Shown: one piece after another, positions 8,601-16,081 of the stretch | How the letters are laid out: every line of letters starts with the position of its first letter | Position numbering within the stretch: position 1 is the stretch's first letter | DNA from: Bacillus sp. V3B | Lineage (GTDB): Bacteria; Bacillota; Bacilli; Bacillales; Cytobacillaceae | Reading direction: 5' to 3' | Length of the DNA stretch: 60,422 bases | Assembly (NCBI RefSeq): GCF_024494465.1 | Contig: NZ_JAETXM010000020.1 | Location: 1 to 60,422, forward strand | Notes under the pieces: model-generated | Told to the model about the DNA's origin: nothing | Databases searched by the model: none | Seen by the model: the letters and a program-made list of their open reading frames with translations, nothing else | Position numbers and translations under genes: made by a program

Positions 8601-10919
8601 TGGTAGTAGGTCTCCTCTTCGATTATAGGCTTTGGGTAATAGCCACAATAATAGTTGCCAATCCCCGCGAACCCAACGATGTAGCCTTTTTTGATATGCA
8701 CTAAACCGGGATGGATGAACATCTATTAATTCAATATCAGAAATTAATCCTGTACGTAGAAATCCCCCCTCTAGTAAATCATGGCTCAATACTCGATTTT
8801 CTGGAATCCGCTCACACAACACTTGATAAAAGGTATCTACATCAAATATTCCTTTTCCAGTAAAAATACCCTGCCCGAGTCCATCTTGATAAACATCGGA
8901 AACAGCAAAGGCGTATGGATCGATTCCGGGATCGGAGGACCATAAGTTTGCTAAGCGGGACCTCATAGTCGATTCATGACTCATTCCGATTTTAGGTTGA
9001 AGTACACCATAGCCTTCTACTACTCTGGTCTGCTTTTCGTTTAGTCTTGGTCGATTGAAAGGCAAATGCATGGTTCCAATCATTCTGTGTGCACTCTCTA
9101 ATGGAAGCTGCGTATCAGAATCAAGGGTAATAATATAACGAATCTGATCTAGAGATGACACATCGCCTTCTATCACATTGAAACTCGTATCCTTTTTTCC
9201 CTTTAACAGTTCAACAAACTCTACTAGCTTGCCTCGTTTTCTCTCCCAACCCATCCAAGTACCTTCAGATGGATTCCATCGTCTTTTTCGCTGAAACAAA
9301 TAGAATGAATGATTCTGATAGGTGCGATTTAATCGGTTAATTGCTTCTTTTGCAGTCTTTATAATTGTTTCATCCTGTTTGAGATTCTCTGTTTCTGCAT
9401 CCTTAAAGTCACCCAAAAGGGCAAAGTAAAGATTAGCTTCCCTGTTTGCCAAATAATGCAATTCAAGCCGTTCGGTTAATTCCTCCACTTCCTCCACGGT
9501 CGACCAGATAATAGGAATGACAACCATTGTCGTGGCTTCAGATGGTATTTCCTTGGAAAAATCGTATTTTAACAGTGGAACAGGATGTTTTATTCGTTCA
9601 ATGAACCAATGTGTCGCTGAAACCGACCACTCCATCGCAGGAAATGAAAGAATGGTGATCATAAACACCCATTCAAGAGGCGTCAAAAATTCATTCCATC
9701 CAATCAATATGGAAAAACCAATTAGTGAGACGGTGAAAAATCCGGCTAACATGTTAAAATAGGTTCCTGTAGGACGACGTAATAAACCTGTTTCTGGTAG
9801 TATTCTCGGTTTCCCACATTTCTTCAGTCCTTGTCGTAAGGCCTCCACGCCATCTGGCTCTAACAAATAATAAGAAACAGATGCTTGACGAGGAAATTGT
9901 TCCTCAGGGCTATCTTTGACATACTCATCTGCAAGCTTCACCGCCTCTGTAGCAACAAGGTTTTCTGGAAGATTTAAGCGTTGGCTAAGCCGCTCTATCC
10001 TTTTCAGAAGTGTGCTCCGACTAGAGGAATCTAATAGAGCATATAAACCTGAAACTTCCGCGCGTAACGTTTGTTCCACAAGGCTGATCTGTTCGAACGG
10101 TTCATGCCAATCTAAACGAGAAAGCTTGCGTAAGCTTCCGATGACATTGCCTGTAGACAATCCATAAGTAGCTTGAAGTTGATATTCGTAAGACAATATT
10201 TGATCTAAACTCTCTGGGCCGTTCTCCAATTTGCATATGAGCCACTCACCAACGGTTGCCGTATAGTCGGCACGTTCTCGAAGATGTGTTACTAAATGAA
10301 CAATCATCGGACCGGAGAGAGGCATTTCATGTCCAGCCTCTTCTAACGATTGATTAAGCTTTTCAGGTGTTATTTCCGCTGTTTGGATACTCGAGAGTAA
10401 CTCCTCAACCAATGTGCAGATTTTATGGCGTTCCCTTAATGTATTCATAATTCCAGCCAGATGATGAAATAAAGAAATCCGCATGATCATTGGGAGTGCC
10501 CATACTTCAGCAATAGTTAAAACGGATACTTCTTGATAAGAACGAACATATGAAATGAAGGAGTCCATATTCAAATTACCGTCAGCATATTTCATGTAAT
10601 CTGTACAGATAGAGAAAATTCTAGGCTCACCTGTTTTTTTTAGGTGTGGCAAGATATTTATTAATTTTTTGGATAGCTCTTGTTTGATAACAAGGGCTTG
10701 TTCCTCTAAGAATTCAGCATTATCTAGCAACCATTCTTCCGCTGGTTGCGAACACGAGGAGCGTTTTTCGCGTAGTTCTTCTATAAATATACGCAAATTC
10801 TGGATGTCTGATTTACTGACCCTCCAAAAACGCCTTACTGGCTTTCGGCTAATGAAAGGGTCATGATTCAATGCTGATTTATGTGCCTCTTCCCTAAGCC
10901 GTTCTATATTTAATACCAC
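2670..10919 (-). CDS. Giant cyclic beta-1,2-glucan synthase-like protein (GT84/GH94)
   Basis: About 2,749 aa, the size of Brucella/Agrobacterium Cgs/NdvB. An N-terminal soluble region (about 1-390) precedes two membrane segments (about 390-440). A GT84-type glycosyltransferase core follows, with LDSDTQLP near 600, HDLLEGG near 715 and a QKRLHRW motif near 745 (QxxRW type). Further membrane segments lie near 795-950, then a glycoamylase-like middle domain. The C-terminal half is GH94 phosphorylase-like, with VGDWNDGMN near 2420 and YPPGIRENGAQYTHG. Such enzymes polymerise UDP-glucose into beta-1,2-glucan at the membrane; the GH94 part trims chain length. An ATG at 10949 is in frame, but GTG at 10919 has GGAGGGG 7 bases upstream and is preferred. 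It reads against the surrounding operons and looks more GC-rich by eye, suggesting transfer. Whether the product is cyclic cannot be told. Confidence 0.88.
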   Translation of the reverse strand: MVLNIERLREEAHKSALNHDPFISRKPVRRFWRVSKSDIQNLRIFIEELREKRSSCSQPAEEWLLDNAEFLEEQALVIKQELSKKLINILPHLKKTGEPRIFSICTDYMKYADGNLNMDSFISYVRSYQEVSVLTIAEVWALPMIMRISLFHHLAGIMNTLRERHKICTLVEELLSSIQTAEITPEKLNQSLEEAGHEMPLSGPMIVHLVTHLRERADYTATVGEWLICKLENGPESLDQILSYEYQLQATYGLSTGNVIGSLRKLSRLDWHEPFEQISLVEQTLRAEVSGLYALLDSSSRSTLLKRIERLSQRLNLPENLVATEAVKLADEYVKDSPEEQFPRQASVSYYLLEPDGVEALRQGLKKCGKPRILPETGLLRRPTGTYFNMLAGFFTVSLIGFSILIGWNEFLTPLEWVFMITILSFPAMEWSVSATHWFIERIKHPVPLLKYDFSKEIPSEATTMVVIPIIWSTVEEVEELTERLELHYLANREANLYFALLGDFKDAETENLKQDETIIKTAKEAINRLNRTYQNHSFYLFQRKRRWNPSEGTWMGWERKRGKLVEFVELLKGKKDTSFNVIEGDVSSLDQIRYIITLDSDTQLPLESAHRMIGTMHLPFNRPRLNEKQTRVVEGYGVLQPKIGMSHESTMRSRLANLWSSDPGIDPYAFAVSDVYQDGLGQGIFTGKGIFDVDTFYQVLCERIPENRVLSHDLLEGGFLRTGLISDIELIDVHPSRFSAYQKRLHRWVRGDWQLLLWLLPKAYNRRGDLLPIDLSLLTRWQIVDNLRRSLLSPILFLILLFALTILPSSPLRWIAIVLATLFLPVLRQLATLQAVYKHTRSILYTTGQVFVTIITLPFQSVLLLDAIIRTLYRLFISKRRLLEWVASAEEDRNNEQSESPPLLGIYGGYVLVFLFLAATFLSDNRIIQIIGFILIGIWVCAPFVIQWLNKPSRQESVSFSSEETEELRNLSQQVWSFYEDYVTEKENWLPPDNVQMDPPNGIAHRTSPTNIGLYLSCTLAARDFGFIDTPGLIERLERTVDTIEKLEKWEGHLYNWYDTTTLKPLSPKYVSTVDSGNLVGCFITVEEGLTEWLRSYNQIDKQSGHVYQDPSLHIAFSEELTPGISESLQQTHKKSWSDRANRLLDRIEKLTQGTDFRPLYDHKAKLFSLGYHAERFERDEVLYDLMASEARQASFIAIALGQISVSHWHALGRTMTKAGKRPILLSWSGTMFEYLMPWLFMRTYRNTLWESTYKGVVERQIEYARQRGVPFGISESGYHAFDYQMNYQYRAFGVPGLGFKRGLEQDLVVAPYATILALPFAKHKSLDSLKRMEQLNGRGKYGFYEALDFTPERLPKGSQHKVIQSFMAHHQGMSMLTISNLLLPKTMYERFHRNKQVRSAELLLQERIPKRPKLIKHPAMQREHDPFTKVVQDVTTLREYTSPDTTVPEVSVLSNGAFTTVVSNTGSGLSKYKGLSITRWREDPVMDPWGSYVYIRDITKDKLWSPSYNPCQVESSDQRVQFGLDRATFMRSDEDVKTSMEICVSPEWDAEVRRISLTNTGQEKKVLEVTTFVELALANPIADDAHTAFSKLFIRTAFDTKSGCLVAGRRPREQKDHTLWSAHSLMVDGNTLGSIEYETDRSSFIGRGHQLSEPQGIRTRLRGKVGSVADPAFVMRRRISIKPGEQIQLVAITSVSETKEEAIDIVRRFEPDQAVERTFQMAWNRGQIELRNLHLTSREANDFQSLAGHILYRPPLRKDQENSILMNTKGQSGLWSFGISGDRPIILVRIEDQNNMPFIIKMLTGHEYLRRLGIAFELVILNESAGGYHQNLQEALQRAAEHGVDRFGEGLSGVYAIATNQLNQEDTNLLLAVARVILRAGGASIAAQIRLPKINKIQDTFPEKLIPSTSQKKYPVSGLQKQLEATKEWLFFNGWGGFSPDGKEYRILMNNGNHLPAPWINVLANPKFGCLISEMGTGYTWWKNSRELKLTPWSNDPVLDPPTETAYVRDEASGEVWSLTPSPAHSSAPYTVTHGRGFTRFDHERNGIKQEMTVYVPLNDPVKIIRVKLQNDTSEKREISLTYYAEWVLGVQRQNNAPHIVTEWNDSANVMIAQNTYQETFRDATAFLGIYPQLSPSDEKSEISQELSWTADRNEFIGRNGSIEHPAAMDRVHLSYRTGTFSETCGAIQSKLTLNRESEQVIYILLGCEESTETVLSLVKNYSQPSVCEEALKEVANFWDHHLDQIHVSTPSQEMDILLNGWLLYQSLACRMWARSAFYQAGGAYGFRDQLQDSLALLHTMPEMARKQILLHASHQYEEGDVQHWWHEETERGIRTLFSDDLLWLPYNTSRYIEQTADQSILKEVAPFLYSEPLGEGEHERYEPTQRSSQTGTIYEHCLRAIDRALQRIGEHGLPLMGVGDWNDGMNLVGAKGRGESIWLGWFICDVLQRFMDICQKHGDIEKKKAYQKAYDQLVISLNKYGWDGQWYRRAFTDTGNWLGSIENEECRIDAIAQAWSVISGAAPKDRAIQAMKSFDRELVDRDLSIIRLLTPAFDKTDPSPGYIQGYPPGIRENGAQYTHGVIWGIVAFSQLGQGEKALELFNMLNPINHTRTDHEVRKYVGEPYVMAADVYTAVPNEGHAGWTWYTGAASWMYQAGIEWILGIKRRGERLYIDPRIPSDWPGFTATYRFGKTCYIINVKNETDRSNKELYLKLDDHEIPSSDNFKKEGPYIELSDDGQDHHVELKL

Positions 10920-11219
10920 ATTGATTCCCCTCCAAAAATAGCATTTCATAAAATAATCGTACTACTAAAATCTTCCCAAATTGGTTGGGGAATATGCATA
11001 AAAGGTTTAGTTAATAAAGGATCCCGCTAAGGAAATTGTCACTTTAAGATAGAAAATAGGCTAGAGAATGGTCTGTTTTCATTAGGAGTCGTACGGTATT
11101 TTTTTATTAAAAAGATGCTAATAATAAAGAATATCAGGCTAGCTTTATTAAAAATTATTGTTTCATGGGGAAGTCGAATTAGAATCATATCGATAAGCTA
11201 TGTTTGTTAACAAGATAAC

Positions 11220-11228
11220 TGTTATAAT
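11220..11228 (+). promoter_or_regulatory. Extended -10 promoter candidate for holB operon
   Basis: TG-T-TATAAT is a perfect extended -10 for sigma-A. The matching -35 region is weak. It would start transcription about 140 bp before holB, through the hairpin and short reading frame at 11294-11338. Confidence 0.45.
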
Positions 11229-11293
11229 AAAAATGTTATTTCTTCTAAATAGAATAACTTTACCAATAGTGGCAATAAAGGAGCAGTGGATAT

Positions 11294-11338
11294 ATGAAAT
11301 TTATTCCACTCATATTCAAAATAAAATTGGTAAAGTAA
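11294..11338 (+). CDS. Possible 14-codon leader ORF upstream of holB
   Basis: ATG at 11294 opens a 14-codon frame (MKFIPLIFKIKLVK, stop at 11336). AAAGGAG sits 10 bases upstream. The frame lies inside an inverted repeat whose outer arms are ACTTTACCAAT near 11259 and ATTGGTAAAGT ending near 11337; an inner AGTGGA/TCCACT pair surrounds the ribosome site. It could be a translated leader or chance; nothing about its composition points to a specific amino-acid sensor. Confidence 0.25.
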   Translation: MKFIPLIFKIKLVK

Positions 11339-11371
11339 AAGGACTATTTATTAATTTATAGAGGTAAGTGA

Positions 11372-12388
11372 GTGATAGCTTTGGCAAAAACATGGAAAGA
11401 GCTTGAAGAGATACAACCTGTTGTGTCAAGAATGCTGGAAAATAGTATAAAAAAGGAAAGACTTGCTCACGCTTATCTATTTGAAGGAATGAGGGGAACC
11501 GGAAAACGGGAGACAGGAACATTACTAGCAAAAAGTTTATTTTGCCTGTCTAGAAAAGACCATTTTATCCCTTGTGAGAAATGCAACAACTGCAAGAGGA
11601 TTGATCATGGAAATCACCCTGATATTCATCTAGTTGAACCTGACGGGCAATCCATTAAAAAGCATCAAATCCAAATGTTACAAGAAGAATTTTCCAAAAC
11701 GGGTGTAGAATCAAACCAAAAGTTATATATGATTATTCATGCTGACCGGATGACTGTTAATGCAGCTAATAGCCTGCTTAAATTTTTAGAAGAGCCTTTT
11801 CAACAAACCTATGCGATTCTCATTACGGAGCAGACACAGAGAATATTGCCGACTATTCTTTCTCGTTGTCAATCATTGTCGTTTAAACCGTTATCAAGTG
11901 AACACTTAGTTCGTAAGCTTGTAGAAATGGGGATACCGCCTCAAAAAGCACCTATTATTGCTCAACTTACCAATAATTTAGATGAAGCGTTAGCGTTAAA
12001 CAATGACGATTGGTTTGCACAAGCACAAAAAATAGTGGTAAAATTATATGAAGTGCTTAAGAAAGATTCTCTTGAAGCATTAGTATATCTTCAAGAAGAA
12101 TGGTTCTTGCATTTTAAAGATAAAGAACAATTGGATCGTGGACTAGATCTTTTACTTCTTATTTTTAAGGATTTATTATATATACAGATTGGAAAGCATG
12201 AGCAAGCTGTTAATATAAGTGAGATTTCGCATTTAGAGCAGTATGCTTTGCAAACTTCAGGGCGGCGTTTAGCAGATCAAATGACAGCAATATTGGAGGC
12301 GAAAAAAAAGCTGCATGCCAATATGAATCCACAGTTATTAATGGAGCAGCTTGTGCTTAGATTGCAGGAGGGATCTTCACTTGTATAA
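11372..12388 (+). CDS. holB: DNA polymerase III delta' subunit
   Basis: Clamp-loader subunit that helps load the beta sliding clamp at the replication fork. The sequence shows an AAA+ fold with GMRGTGKRE near residue 40 and a zinc module with CEKCNNC near 69-75. The sensor segment AANSLLKFLEEP follows, then the ILPTILSRCQ motif typical of HolB/DnaX. At 338 aa it is close to B. subtilis HolB (329). GTG at 11372 is chosen because GAGGT lies 6-9 bases upstream. It overlaps ricT by 8 bp, so the two are translationally coupled, and ricT-yabA follow as one operon. Confidence 0.95.
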   Translation: MIALAKTWKELEEIQPVVSRMLENSIKKERLAHAYLFEGMRGTGKRETGTLLAKSLFCLSRKDHFIPCEKCNNCKRIDHGNHPDIHLVEPDGQSIKKHQIQMLQEEFSKTGVESNQKLYMIIHADRMTVNAANSLLKFLEEPFQQTYAILITEQTQRILPTILSRCQSLSFKPLSSEHLVRKLVEMGIPPQKAPIIAQLTNNLDEALALNNDDWFAQAQKIVVKLYEVLKKDSLEALVYLQEEWFLHFKDKEQLDRGLDLLLLIFKDLLYIQIGKHEQAVNISEISHLEQYALQTSGRRLADQMTAILEAKKKLHANMNPQLLMEQLVLRLQEGSSLV

Positions 12389-13208
12389 TGTTGTAGGTGT
12401 ACGCTTTAAAAAAGCGGGTAAAATATATTATTTTGATCCCGAAGATTTCTTGATTCAAAAAAATGACTATGTTATCGTCGAAACGGCAAGGGGAATTGAG
12501 TACGGAAAAGTTGTCATTGCCCCAAAACAAGTAGATGAAAATGATGTCGTCCTTCCTTTAAAAAAGGTTTTAAGAATTGCGGATCAAAAGGATCGCATGA
12601 TTGTTGAAGAAAATAAAGTAGCTGCAAAAGAGGCTTATGATGTTTGTAGTGAAAAAGTAACCATACATCAATTGGATATGAAATTAGTAGATGTTGAATA
12701 TACATTTGATCGTAATAAAATTATTTTTTACTTTACAGCTGATGGTAGGGTTGACTTTCGTGAACTTGTAAAAGATTTAGCTGCGATCTTTCGGACAAGA
12801 ATTGAACTTCGGCAAATTGGTGTTCGTGATGAGGCAAAGATGCTTGGTGGAATAGGACCTTGTGGAAGAATGCTATGCTGCTCGACTTTTTTAGGTGATT
12901 TTGAACCTGTCTCTATTAAAATGGCAAAAGATCAAAATCTATCACTCAATCCAACTAAAATCTCCGGATTATGCGGACGGTTGATGTGCTGTTTAAAATA
13001 TGAAAATGATGAATATGAAACAGCAAAGGAATTATTACCAGATCTTGGACAGTGGATTGAAACTCCTTTAGGTTCAGGAAAAGTAGTAGGTATCAACATA
13101 CTTGAACGTTTGCTTCAAGTAGAGATTCCAAAGCAGGAGCGTGTGTTAGAATATACACTAGATGAAATTATTAAAGAAGGTGCTGTTTCGGTACAATCCA
13201 CAGACTAA
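12381..13208 (+). CDS. ricT: RicT/YaaT, PSP1-domain Fe-S regulatory protein
   Basis: Part of the RicA-RicF-RicT complex, which in B. subtilis carries Fe-S clusters and stimulates RNase Y-dependent mRNA maturation and Spo0A activation. The PSP1 domain holds the cysteine groups CGRMLCC (about 160-166) and CGRLMCC (about 198-204). An in-frame ATG at 12351 exists, but TTG at 12381 has AGGAGGG about 9 bases upstream and gives exactly 275 aa, the B. subtilis YaaT length. It overlaps the end of holB and is followed after 13 bp by yabA. Confidence 0.94.
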   Translation: MYNVVGVRFKKAGKIYYFDPEDFLIQKNDYVIVETARGIEYGKVVIAPKQVDENDVVLPLKKVLRIADQKDRMIVEENKVAAKEAYDVCSEKVTIHQLDMKLVDVEYTFDRNKIIFYFTADGRVDFRELVKDLAAIFRTRIELRQIGVRDEAKMLGGIGPCGRMLCCSTFLGDFEPVSIKMAKDQNLSLNPTKISGLCGRLMCCLKYENDEYETAKELLPDLGQWIETPLGSGKVVGINILERLLQVEIPKQERVLEYTLDEIIKEGAVSVQSTD

Positions 13209-13221
13209 TGAGGTGGAATCA

Positions 13222-13593
13222 GTGGATAAAAAAGAAATCTTTGATTCAGTTAGTAATATGGAAGAGCAAATTGGACATTTGTACCAGCAACTTGGTGAGT
13301 TAAAACAGCATTTAGCGGAAGTCCTTGAGGAAAATAACTCTTTGAAGCTGGAAAATGAACATTTAAGACGCCATCTTGAAGAAATAACGGAAAATGTAGA
13401 ACAGAAAAAGAATCATAAGAAGGATAAAAAAAAGAATCAGTCTACTGATTTTAGAATTACTGATGTAGGTGAAGGGTATGATAACCTTGCTCGTCTTTAT
13501 CAGGAGGGTTTTCATATTTGTAATCTTCAGTTTGGTAGTCCTCGAACAGAAGGGGATTGTATTTTCTGCTTATCCTTTTTGAATAAAAAATAA
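13222..13593 (+). CDS. yabA: Replication initiation control protein YabA
   Basis: Negative regulator of replication initiation; it contacts DnaA and the DnaN clamp and limits re-initiation. The N-terminal half is a leucine/glutamate-rich coiled coil (about residues 5-65) that tetramerises. A lysine-rich linker follows, then a C-terminal zinc module with HIC near 97-99 and C-x-x-C in [10 protein letters not shown]. An ATG at 13162 is in frame but would overlap ricT. GTG at 13222 has AGGTGGA upstream and gives 123 aa against 119 in B. subtilis. It ends the holB-ricT-yabA operon before a terminator. Confidence 0.94.
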   Translation: MDKKEIFDSVSNMEEQIGHLYQQLGELKQHLAEVLEENNSLKLENEHLRRHLEEITENVEQKKNHKKDKKKNQSTDFRITDVGEGYDNLARLYQEGFHICNLQFGSPRTEGDCIFCLSFLNKK

Positions 13594-13596
13594 TGG

Positions 13597-13634
13597 TCAG
13601 CCTTCCTATATTTTTGGGAAGGCTATTTTTAAAA
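13597..13634 (+). terminator. Terminator after yabA
   Basis: AGCCTTCC / GGAAGGCT stem with a T-rich loop, followed by ATTTTTAAA. It ends the holB-ricT-yabA unit. Confidence 0.78.
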
Positions 13635-13697
13635 ACTACATGAAAGATACAGTTGCGCAGTCTAGCCGCTTCCACATTTCATGAAAGGAGACATATT

Positions 13698-14438
13698 GTG
13701 GTTGAGTTAATAGGAGATGAAAGACTAGATTATTTATTAGCTGAAAAAATGAGAATCATTCAAAGTCCTTCTGTATTTTCCTTTTCCCTTGATGCGGTTC
13801 TTTTAGCGAGATTTGTTTATGTTCCGATTCAAAAAGGGAATTTGCTTGATCTGTGTACTGGGAATGGAGTGATCCCACTATTCTTAAGCCTGCGAACAAA
13901 AGGCCAGATTACAGGAGTAGAGATTCAGGAAAGGCTGTTTGATATGGCCATTCGCAGTATTGAATTGAATGGGCTGAGTGATCGTTTACATATGATTCAT
14001 GGTGATATAAAGGAAATGCCCAAAAAGCTTGGGTTTGGTAAATATGATGTTGTCACATGTAATCCTCCTTATTTTATTACCCCCTCATCAGAGGAAATAA
14101 ATGAAAATGAACATTTAGCGATTGCTCGTCATGAAATACTGTGTACATTGGAAGATGCAATCCGTGCTTCAAGTCAACTTGTAAGGCAAGGGGGAAAAGT
14201 GGCTTTTGTGCATCGTTCAGGTCGTTTGATTGATATCATTTCTTTAATGAGGCAATATAAACTTGAACCGAAGAGGCTTCAATTTGTTTATCCAAAGTCA
14301 GGTAAGGAAGCGAATACCTTACTAATTGAAGCAATAAAGGGAGGGAAATCGGATTTGAAAATTCTACCTCCGCTTACCGTGTATCAGGATGATAATGAAC
14401 ATACCTCTGAGATGAGGACGATTTTGTATGGAGAATAA
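13698..14438 (+). CDS. trmN6: tRNA1(Val) (adenine-N6)-methyltransferase family protein YabB
   Basis: SAM-dependent methyltransferase of the TrmN6/YfiC family. Motif I is [15 protein letters not shown] near residues 50-64 and the catalytic N6-adenine motif NPPYF lies near 121. TrmN6 modifies A37 of tRNA-Val in E. coli; the exact target in Bacillus is inferred. An in-frame ATG at 13653 lies upstream, but GTG at 13698 has AAAGGAG 8 bases before it and gives 246 aa, like YabB. The 3' end overlaps yazA by 11 bp. Confidence 0.9.
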   Translation: MVELIGDERLDYLLAEKMRIIQSPSVFSFSLDAVLLARFVYVPIQKGNLLDLCTGNGVIPLFLSLRTKGQITGVEIQERLFDMAIRSIELNGLSDRLHMIHGDIKEMPKKLGFGKYDVVTCNPPYFITPSSEEINENEHLAIARHEILCTLEDAIRASSQLVRQGGKVAFVHRSGRLIDIISLMRQYKLEPKRLQFVYPKSGKEANTLLIEAIKGGKSDLKILPPLTVYQDDNEHTSEMRTILYGE

Positions 14439-14709
14439 AGAACATTATTTTTATGTATTATCCTGTAGAGATGGTAGTCTTTATGCGGGTTATACAAATA
14501 ATATACCGAGAAGGCTGAAGCTTCATAATGAAGGAAAAGGAGCAAAATATACACGAGGAAGAGGTCCTGTAAAACTTGTATTTTCAAAGCCATTTTCGAC
14601 TAAAGGTGAGGCATTAAAGGCAGAATATGCTTTTAAGCAGTTAAATCGTAAACAGAAACAAGAATACTTCATAAAAGAGGGTACATATGTGGCAGCAGAA
14701 GAGCTTTGA
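14428..14709 (+). CDS. yazA: GIY-YIG nuclease superfamily protein YazA
   Basis: Short single-domain GIY-YIG protein (93 aa), related to the SLX1/UvrC nuclease fold. The motif is modified to [17 protein letters not shown], with the two Tyr strands, an Arg in IPRRLKLHN and a Glu in GEALKAEYA near residue 68. No physiological role is established for the stand-alone form. It overlaps trmN6 upstream and rsmI downstream (23 bp), so the three genes are coupled. The ribosome site is weak, consistent with coupling. Confidence 0.9.
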   Translation: MENKEHYFYVLSCRDGSLYAGYTNNIPRRLKLHNEGKGAKYTRGRGPVKLVFSKPFSTKGEALKAEYAFKQLNRKQKQEYFIKEGTYVAAEEL

Positions 14710-15574
14710 TCAAGAGCAAATAAAAGGAATACTATATCTTGTGCCAACCCCAATTGGCAACCTGGAAGATATGAGCTTTCGGGCTATAAGGATACTAAAA
14801 GAAGCGGATTATATTGCGGCTGAAGATACACGAAATTCAAAGAAGCTTTGTCATTATTTTGAGATTGATACACCTCTCATGAGTTATCATGAACATAATA
14901 AAGAGACCAGCGGACGGAAAATTATCCATTTGTTGAAAGAAGGAGCAAAGATTGCTCTAATCAGTGATGCCGGTTTACCGACTATATCGGACCCAGGCTT
15001 CGAATTAGTTGTTGCAGCGGTTGAAGAAGAGCTTACGGTTGTTCCTCTTCCCGGAGCTAATGCAGCTTTAACTGCTTTAATTGCATCAGGTCTTCCAACC
15101 CAGCCCTTCTATTTCTTTGGATTTCTTGAACGACAAAAGAAAGAGAAACGGAGACAATTAGAAGAGCTAAAGAATATTCCAGCAACAACCATTATTTATG
15201 AAGCACCCCATCGTTTAAAAGAAACACTTATCTTAATCAATGAGGTGATGGGAGATAGAAAAATAGCATTATGCAGAGAACTCACAAAAAGATATGAAGA
15301 ATTTATTAGAGGTCTAGCATCAGAATTAATCGAATGGGCTACAGAAGAAACGGTCCGTGGAGAGTTTTGTTTAATTATTGAAAAAGGTGAATTAGTTTCT
15401 AACCAGGAGACTAATCTTTGGTGGGAAGAGTTATCCGCCCGAGAGCATGTAGAGCATTATATAGCAGTAAAAGGACTGAGTACAAAAGAAGCGATCAAGC
15501 AAACGGCTAAAGATCGAAGTGTAAATCGGCGGGATATTTATCATATGTATCATGTGGTAGAAGAAGAGGAATAA
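14687..15574 (+). CDS. rsmI: 16S rRNA (cytidine-1402-2'-O)-methyltransferase
   Basis: Tetrapyrrole-methylase-fold enzyme that 2'-O-methylates C1402 in the 16S rRNA decoding centre. Visible motifs are LVPTPIGNLEDMSFRA near 18-33, AAEDTRNSKKL near 46-56, LISDAGLPTISDPG near 84-97 and PLPGANAALTALIASGLP near 116-133. Length (295 aa) is normal. The start ATG at 14687 follows AAGAGGG and lies inside the end of yazA. It ends the trmN6-yazA-rsmI operon at a bidirectional terminator shared with abrB. Confidence 0.95.
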   Translation: MWQQKSFDQEQIKGILYLVPTPIGNLEDMSFRAIRILKEADYIAAEDTRNSKKLCHYFEIDTPLMSYHEHNKETSGRKIIHLLKEGAKIALISDAGLPTISDPGFELVVAAVEEELTVVPLPGANAALTALIASGLPTQPFYFFGFLERQKKEKRRQLEELKNIPATTIIYEAPHRLKETLILINEVMGDRKIALCRELTKRYEEFIRGLASELIEWATEETVRGEFCLIIEKGELVSNQETNLWWEELSAREHVEHYIAVKGLSTKEAIKQTAKDRSVNRRDIYHMYHVVEEEE

Positions 15575-15619
15575 AACAAAAAAAGCTTCCCTGTAAGGAG
15601 AAGCTTTTTTTGTTTTATT
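15575..15619. terminator. Bidirectional terminator between rsmI and abrB
   Basis: A long inverted repeat (AAACAAAAAAAGCTTC / GAAGCTTTTTTTGTTT) gives a GC-core stem flanked by A and T runs, fitting convergent rsmI and abrB. Confidence 0.88.
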
Positions 15620-15902
15620 ATTTTGCCACATCAAAGTTATCTTGAATTTCTTTTACGAGCTGTTCTGCACCTTCACGACTTAAAATTAATTTACCGCCTA
15701 CTAATTTTAAGTTATCGTCTGAAACTTCACCAGTGACTTGACATGTCATGTTTGGTTTGTATTTTTTTAGGATAATGCGATCATCATCAACATAAATTTC
15801 TAATGCATCCTTTTCAGCAATACCAAGAGTACGTCTTAATTCAATAGGAATAACTACGCGACCTAATTCATCAACTTTACGAACAATACCTGTAGATTTC
15901 AT
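15618..15902 (-). CDS. abrB: Transition-state regulator AbrB
   Basis: DNA-binding global regulator that represses stationary-phase genes during growth and is switched off by Spo0A. The N-terminal swapped-hairpin AbrB domain (MKSTGIVRKVDELGRVVIP) and the C-terminal half are nearly identical to remembered B. subtilis AbrB. An ATG at 15914 is in frame, but GTGGAG lies 7 bases before the ATG at 15902, giving 94 aa. The gene is convergent to rsmI. Upstream lie a sigma-A promoter and two Spo0A boxes. spoVT, elsewhere in this window, is a paralogue with the same domain. Confidence 0.97.
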   Translation of the reverse strand: MKSTGIVRKVDELGRVVIPIELRRTLGIAEKDALEIYVDDDRIILKKYKPNMTCQVTGEVSDDNLKLVGGKLILSREGAEQLVKEIQDNFDVAK

Positions 15903-15956
15903 TATATTCTCCACTCCATTTTTTATATTTATCTATCTCTCTATTATCTTTATATG

Positions 15957-15973
15957 TTCGTCATAATTCGACA
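15957..15973 (-). promoter_or_regulatory. Tandem Spo0A boxes downstream of abrB promoter
   Basis: On the minus strand TGTCGAA (15973-15967) and TGACGAA (15963-15957) repeat with a 10-bp period, one helical turn. TGTCGAA is the exact 0A-box consensus and the second has one mismatch. They lie downstream of the -10, as at B. subtilis abrB, where Spo0A~P represses. Confidence 0.85.
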
Positions 15974-15990
15974 AAATTATTATGTTTATT

Positions 15991-16019
15991 ATAATAACAA
16001 CTTTTCCAATAAACGTCAA
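15991..16019 (-). promoter_or_regulatory. Sigma-A promoter of abrB
   Basis: On the minus strand TTGACG (16019-16014), a 17-bp spacer and TATTAT (15996-15991). Transcription would start near 15984 and run through the two Spo0A boxes into an untranslated leader of about 80 bases. Confidence 0.75.
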
Positions 16020-16081
16020 TTGATTTATTTTTGTATTTAATAGTAATTATTTCCATATTATATATTCAACTATATCAACAT

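Larger units (their letters stand above)
10920..11371. other. 452-bp intergenic region upstream of glucan synthase gene and holB
   Basis: No full-length gene is visible. The region separates divergent genes and must hold both promoters. On the plus strand an extended -10 element lies at 11220-11228, and a nested inverted repeat with a 14-codon reading frame at 11259-11338. On the minus strand no clear sigma-A promoter for the giant gene was found. No remnant of darA or yaaR coding sequence was recognised. Confidence 0.6.

Noticed and set aside
11101-11240. Remnants of darA or yaaR
   Set aside because: Translations of the region show no similarity to remembered DarA (MKLIVAIVQDQD start) or YaaR sequence.
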